A stretch of DNA of 34,953 nucleotides. Origin: an uncultured Prevotella sp. (GTDB lineage Bacteria > Bacteroidota > Bacteroidia > Bacteroidales > Bacteroidaceae). Position 1 is the stretch's first letter. Every line of letters begins with the position of its first letter. Location of the stretch: the NCBI GenBank assembly GCA_900322175.1, contig ONYZ01000039.1, forward strand, positions 1 through 34,953, written 5' to 3'. A program made the translations under genes and the position numbers. This document shows positions 31,451 to 34,953 of the stretch, in pieces. The notes beneath the pieces were generated by a model. The model worked only from the letters and a program-made list of their open reading frames with translations. It did no database searches and had not been told where the DNA came from.

Positions 31451-33106
31451 ATGATGAAGAAATTAATATCTCTATGTGCCATCTTCATGACGTTGATGGC
31501 TTGTACCAAGGTGGAGGAGGTGGAGAATTATTCGCTTCCTAGCATCACGATGGATTCGTGTGTGGTGGCCTCGGGTAATTCGTTCGTAGCCTATATGACA
31601 GTTGATATGGGCGAGTCGTTCAGCAATCACAGTGTGCAGATGCTAGTCTATGATGCAAAGGATGTGGACCATGTGCTATCTGCAATCAATGTGGAACTCA
31701 CAAGCGAGCGCGTGCAGAAAATTCAAAAACCGTTCACAGTACCTGTTACGGGCACCGAATACCTGGTGAGTGCCGTACTGAAGACAGAAAGAAACTCGTT
31801 TAAGTCGAACTCGCTCATGGTGAGTCTGGCCAAGATGACCGCCGAAAGCTATCTGCACCTTTGGGGGCAGCCACGCTATAATGATGATATACCCTATGAG
31901 GGAGGAAGTCTCCCGGCTAAATATGCCACAGATGATGTAGCACTGCATTTTTCGGCTTGGCGACACTTTGGCATTGTTGTAAGGGCGGCAATGACAGGTC
32001 AGCCTGTATCAGTAAGAGTGGGCAGCCATATCTATCCTATAGCTAGTGAAGACTGGTACAGTCATGGCTATTGGGATCCTGAAGATGATAATATATTTGG
32101 TGTTACTATGGCCGATGACATCGAGCCGGGGACATACGATGTGGCGCTGCATTGGGGCGACGTGGAACTGCCACTGCCCAAGAAAATCCGTATCCTGCCG
32201 TTGAAGGCGGAAAAGGAGGAAACCACACCGTTCAGCGAGTTCAAGGATCTGCCTCATGGTGCCAGGGCTTCGTTCAGAATTGGCGACAGAATGTACTATT
32301 ACACCCAGTCGGAAACGAATATGCTTGTGTCTTGCGACCTCAATACCAAGACCTGGACTAAACACAGAAATGTGCCCTACCAAATTGTGGAGATAGTGGC
32401 TGTAGGATCCAAGGCGTATGGCATCACTGAGGATTACAAGTATGACTATGAGCACGGCGGCAATAACAACTACACGGTGACAAACGCCCTGTATGAGTAT
32501 GATTCTGCGTCTGACACATGGCGGAAACTCTCGGATGTTCCTACGGAGAAAGGTGTGGTGCAATTGAGGATGTTTACTGCCAGCGGCCATGTGTATGTCT
32601 GCGGCGGATACTATTCTAATCCTGACTATCACATCCCCAATCAGCAGTGTATGGATACCTGGAAGTATGACATCTCTACAGGCAAATGGACAAAGATGGC
32701 CGACCGACCAACCAATCAGACCGTGATGCAGGCGGGAAGCGGCGAGACCAATGGCTACTTCATGACGCCCGAAGGCCATCTCTGGGTATATGATTCGAAT
32801 AATGACGTGTGGAGCAAAGGAGCACAGTTGACACCTGTCTACGACTCGACGAAACTTTACCAGTGTCTGATAGAGCACGACGGAAAACTCTATTATGCAG
32901 GCACTCATGAGAACTCTTCCATCTACGTCTACGACTTCACGAATAAGAGCTGGGAGCTGCTGGGGCTTTACGGTGATACTACGATTGCTCCTTATATGCT
33001 TACTGGCACATTCCATAATGGCAAACTTATTTTGGGCCCGATGTTAGAATACGCAGGGTATGACGGTGCTAAAAGTATGACGTTTTTTAATTTTGACATG
33101 AAATGA
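31451..33106 (+). CDS. Kelch-repeat surface lipoprotein
   Basis: 551 residues. Lipobox LMAC puts the lipidated Cys at residue 18. Residues about 25-240 are beta-rich, possibly Ig-like. About 260-545 form a Kelch-type propeller; blades are marked by YDSASDTWRKLSDVP, YDISTGKWTKMADRP, YDSNNDVWSKG and YDFTNKSWELLG. Kelch lipoproteins in Bacteroidetes are often extracellular and bind proteins or glycans; the ligand is unknown. A second ATG at 31454 is equally possible. The TGA overlaps the next ATG, coupling it to a second propeller lipoprotein. Confidence 0.82.
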   Translation: MMKKLISLCAIFMTLMACTKVEEVENYSLPSITMDSCVVASGNSFVAYMTVDMGESFSNHSVQMLVYDAKDVDHVLSAINVELTSERVQKIQKPFTVPVTGTEYLVSAVLKTERNSFKSNSLMVSLAKMTAESYLHLWGQPRYNDDIPYEGGSLPAKYATDDVALHFSAWRHFGIVVRAAMTGQPVSVRVGSHIYPIASEDWYSHGYWDPEDDNIFGVTMADDIEPGTYDVALHWGDVELPLPKKIRILPLKAEKEETTPFSEFKDLPHGARASFRIGDRMYYYTQSETNMLVSCDLNTKTWTKHRNVPYQIVEIVAVGSKAYGITEDYKYDYEHGGNNNYTVTNALYEYDSASDTWRKLSDVPTEKGVVQLRMFTASGHVYVCGGYYSNPDYHIPNQQCMDTWKYDISTGKWTKMADRPTNQTVMQAGSGETNGYFMTPEGHLWVYDSNNDVWSKGAQLTPVYDSTKLYQCLIEHDGKLYYAGTHENSSIYVYDFTNKSWELLGLYGDTTIAPYMLTGTFHNGKLILGPMLEYAGYDGAKSMTFFNFDMK

Positions 33107-34464
33107 ACATGAAATCGATTATAACAACACTGCTGATAGTTGCAGCACTGGTGATGACGACTGGTTGCAGCACAGAGCGGGAAGAGTTTTCTTACGGTCA
33201 TGAAGTGCCATCCTATAGCGATGGCGAGTTGTCGGCTGTGGTGACAGTCCACAGGGACCGTGCAGAGATAACACTCCCTAAGCCCTTGACGTATTATATA
33301 TATCTGGATGGTGTGTTCATCAAGCAGGTTACTACGACTGCCAATGATGAGAAGGTGGTGGTGCGTGCATTGACGCCTGATACCGAGTATCACTTGCTGA
33401 TAAAAGCCCTGGATGGCGAGAAGGTGTTGACCAAGGAGGAGACGTTCACTACCCGTCTGTCGTACGCCTCTGTGATAGGATTGGTAGAGATGAATTACTA
33501 TGATGGCGAAGAGATGCTGGATTTTGTACACCAGATGCCTGGAGGCGACTTCATCGATCAGTCACGCAGATATTATTATACAGAAGATCAACTATGTCTC
33601 CGTAGGACTGATGCCGAAGGCAGGGTGAAGTGGCGAAGCTATATAGGGTATAATGAAGCTTCTGTGTCGGATGAGGGCCATATCGCTGCGTGGTCATACA
33701 ATAAGGTGTGCAGGGTTAATCCTGAGACAGGCACTGTGATGTACGAGTATGACCCAGGTCTAAAGCAAGGTGATATTCATAGTGCTTATGTGTGTAGGGA
33801 CGGCAGTATGGTCATTGTTGGCAGGGATTTTTCTGATGGTAATTATTATTTCTATTTTGCTCGTTTAGATGCCAATGGACAGCTGGTTCATGAGGAGGAA
33901 GGCGACCAGGCCGACGAACTCTACGAAGTTCATGAGACTGCCGACGGCAATGTGGTGGCGATTGGCAGGAAGGGATTAGAAACCTTTGTGGCGCTCACAT
34001 TCGATGCTGAGGGGCGCATGATTGGAGAATTTTCTGACTATGATGAAAGAAGAGATCTCGGATATAGAGCATACTTCACACAGTCTGTAAGAGACAAGCA
34101 GGGCAACATCTACTTCCTTGGTGGAGCAGAGTACTATACTGCCGGAGGAGCCGCTCCAGTCGTGGTTGTGTTCAAAGTGGATGCACAGGGAAAGGTAGTA
34201 TGGTCACGCGTGTGGGTTAGTGAATATGATGAACTATTTACTACATGTATGAGTTTTGTCGATGATGATAGATTGTGTGTATTTTATTCGGGCAGAACCA
34301 CCAATGTGGCATTGATGACTACCGGTAATGAGATACTGCACGACGTATCGCTCAATGCTAATTATGATGTCTTATATGGAAGGCCTGTAAACGAGGATTA
34401 CACTCAGTTCTATCTCCTGGATAAGTATGGCAGGATGATCTATATCGACACCGAAGGGGAATAA
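33103..34464 (+). CDS. Lipoprotein with Fn3-like domain and beta-propeller
   Basis: 453 residues. The signal peptide ends at the TTGC lipobox with Cys22. About 45-125 look like a fibronectin type III domain (ITLPKPLTYYIYLDG, VRALTPDTEYHLLIKALDG). About 130-450 form repeated beta strands with DAEGRVKWRS, DANGQLVHEE, DAQGKVVWSR and DKYGRMIYID, typical of PQQ-like propeller blades. Overlap with the Kelch gene (ATGA) shows joint expression and suggests that the two proteins act together at the cell surface. No enzyme motif is visible. Confidence 0.78.
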   Translation: MNMKSIITTLLIVAALVMTTGCSTEREEFSYGHEVPSYSDGELSAVVTVHRDRAEITLPKPLTYYIYLDGVFIKQVTTTANDEKVVVRALTPDTEYHLLIKALDGEKVLTKEETFTTRLSYASVIGLVEMNYYDGEEMLDFVHQMPGGDFIDQSRRYYYTEDQLCLRRTDAEGRVKWRSYIGYNEASVSDEGHIAAWSYNKVCRVNPETGTVMYEYDPGLKQGDIHSAYVCRDGSMVIVGRDFSDGNYYFYFARLDANGQLVHEEEGDQADELYEVHETADGNVVAIGRKGLETFVALTFDAEGRMIGEFSDYDERRDLGYRAYFTQSVRDKQGNIYFLGGAEYYTAGGAAPVVVVFKVDAQGKVVWSRVWVSEYDELFTTCMSFVDDDRLCVFYSGRTTNVALMTTGNEILHDVSLNANYDVLYGRPVNEDYTQFYLLDKYGRMIYIDTEGE

Positions 34465-34490
34465 GTTTGGTACTGCAACAAGCTATACTG

Positions 34491-34703
34491 CAAGGGGTGT
34501 AGCCCTAAGAAAACGTCCTGAGCTCGGAGGCCGTAACACAAATTCTTCAAATCACTCGAAGAACTCGCTCCGCTCAAACAGCTTCTCGTATTTCGTTGCT
34601 CAGATTGCGTTCCGCAATCCGAGACTCAATGTTGATTCAAAGAATTTGCATTACTCTAAAGACCTCCTCGTGCGGAATGTTTTTCTTAGGGCTACACCCC
34701 TTG
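34491..34703. mobile_element. 213-bp element with 23-bp terminal inverted repeats (MITE-like)
   Basis: The ends 34491-34513 and 34681-34703 are perfect 23-bp inverted repeats (CAAGGGGTGTAGCCC...). Inside, further arms pair in register: GGAGG 34526-34530/CCTCC 34663-34667, CAAATTCTT 34539-34547/AAGAATTTG 34640-34648, and an apical GATTGCG/CGCAATC hairpin at 34603-34619. The whole can fold as one long cruciform. No open frame of its own and no clear target duplication. It starts 26 nt after the lipoprotein stop. It could also be a structured RNA. Confidence 0.6.
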
Positions 34704-34737
34704 AAACATAGATAGTTTGTTTGCTCACTAACGCACC

Positions 34738-34922
34738 AATGGGGTTTGGGGCGAAGCCCCATTAAGTAATATATGGCGAACCCCGAAGGGGCACAGGCTC
34801 GAGAGCCATACCAAAACTTTGATGGAGAGGGTTTTCCCTCGGAATCAATTAGAAGCCCCTTGCCCTGGGATAGGGAAAGGGGTTTGGGGATAAGGTCGAG
34901 ACCCCTTCTTATGAAGAAGGGG
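34738..34922. repeat. Palindrome-rich noncoding region
   Basis: Successive hairpins: AATGGGG/CCCCATT (34738-34763), CCCCGAAGGGG (34781-34791), GGCTCGAGAGCC (34796-34807), GAGGG-TTTT-CCCTC (34827-34840) and CCCCTTCTT/AAGAAGGGG (34902-34922). Very rich in G and C runs compared with its surroundings. Reading frames here are broken by palindromes and show no family resemblance, so I call no gene. Confidence 0.6.
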
Positions 34923-34953
34923 CTAGGGGTTGATGGAACCATGCAGGGCTTTG

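Noticed and set aside
34637-34942. Minus-strand open frame of 101 codons at the right end
   Set aside because: It crosses a terminal inverted repeat and several palindromes, has no ribosome binding site and low-complexity Pro/Ser/Gly composition.

Overview
The window is chromosomal DNA of a member of the Bacteroidales, most likely Prevotella or a close relative. The evidence is the repeated Bacteroidetes-type promoters (TTG-like -33 box about 20 nt before TAnnTTTG), Bacteroidetes lipoproteins with acidic sorting residues, a TamB/TamL pair, and DUF families typical of that order (DUF4827, DUF4421, DUF4373, DUF3791, RteC domain). No 16S gene or species marker is present, so the genus is inference.

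Region 1 (1-7.5 kb) is the right end of a prophage or similar integrated element. The first 94 bases are domains V and VI of a group II intron. It ends one base before the TG of what looks like the natural start codon of a 1391-residue tape measure gene, so splicing could rebuild the ATG. A second tail-type gene follows, then a convergent tyrosine integrase next to an initiator-type tRNA-Met. The element therefore appears to sit in the 3' end of that tRNA, with its other end left of the window.

Region 2 (7.6-22.2 kb) is core chromosome. It holds TetR regulator - fabG - RluA-type pseudouridine synthase - tamB - tamL (envelope assembly), then sugar nucleotidyltransferase - nrnA-like DHH phosphoesterase, a DUF4827 lipoprotein, glmM, and a convergent DUF4421 outer-membrane-type protein.

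Region 3 (22.2-27.1 kb) is an accessory island with all genes on the minus strand. Four small transcription units (a DUF3791 pair, a HEPN/nucleotidyltransferase pair, a lone antitoxin-like gene, a DUF6722-like membrane protein with a 36-residue partner) and a repeat-rich surface lipoprotein each end against a copy of the same intergenic repeat. The repeat carries one or two terminator hairpins, and in several copies it joins a near-identical promoter for the next gene. The layout resembles an array of gene cassettes separated by a common terminator/promoter module, and I consider it the most unusual feature of the window.

Region 4 (27.1-31.3 kb) runs on the plus strand. A promoter with a 25-bp spaced direct repeat and a long structured leader precedes a short RteC-domain gene. 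An overlapping operon follows: M15 peptidase, DUF4373 replication-type protein, primase-helicase with Toprim and RecA-like domains, and then a small zinc-ribbon protein. This looks like a phage-derived or mobile replication module.

Region 5 (31.3-35 kb) has two translationally coupled lipoproteins (a Kelch propeller, and an Fn3-like domain plus propeller). They are followed by a 213-bp element with perfect 23-bp terminal inverted repeats and a palindrome-rich noncoding tail.
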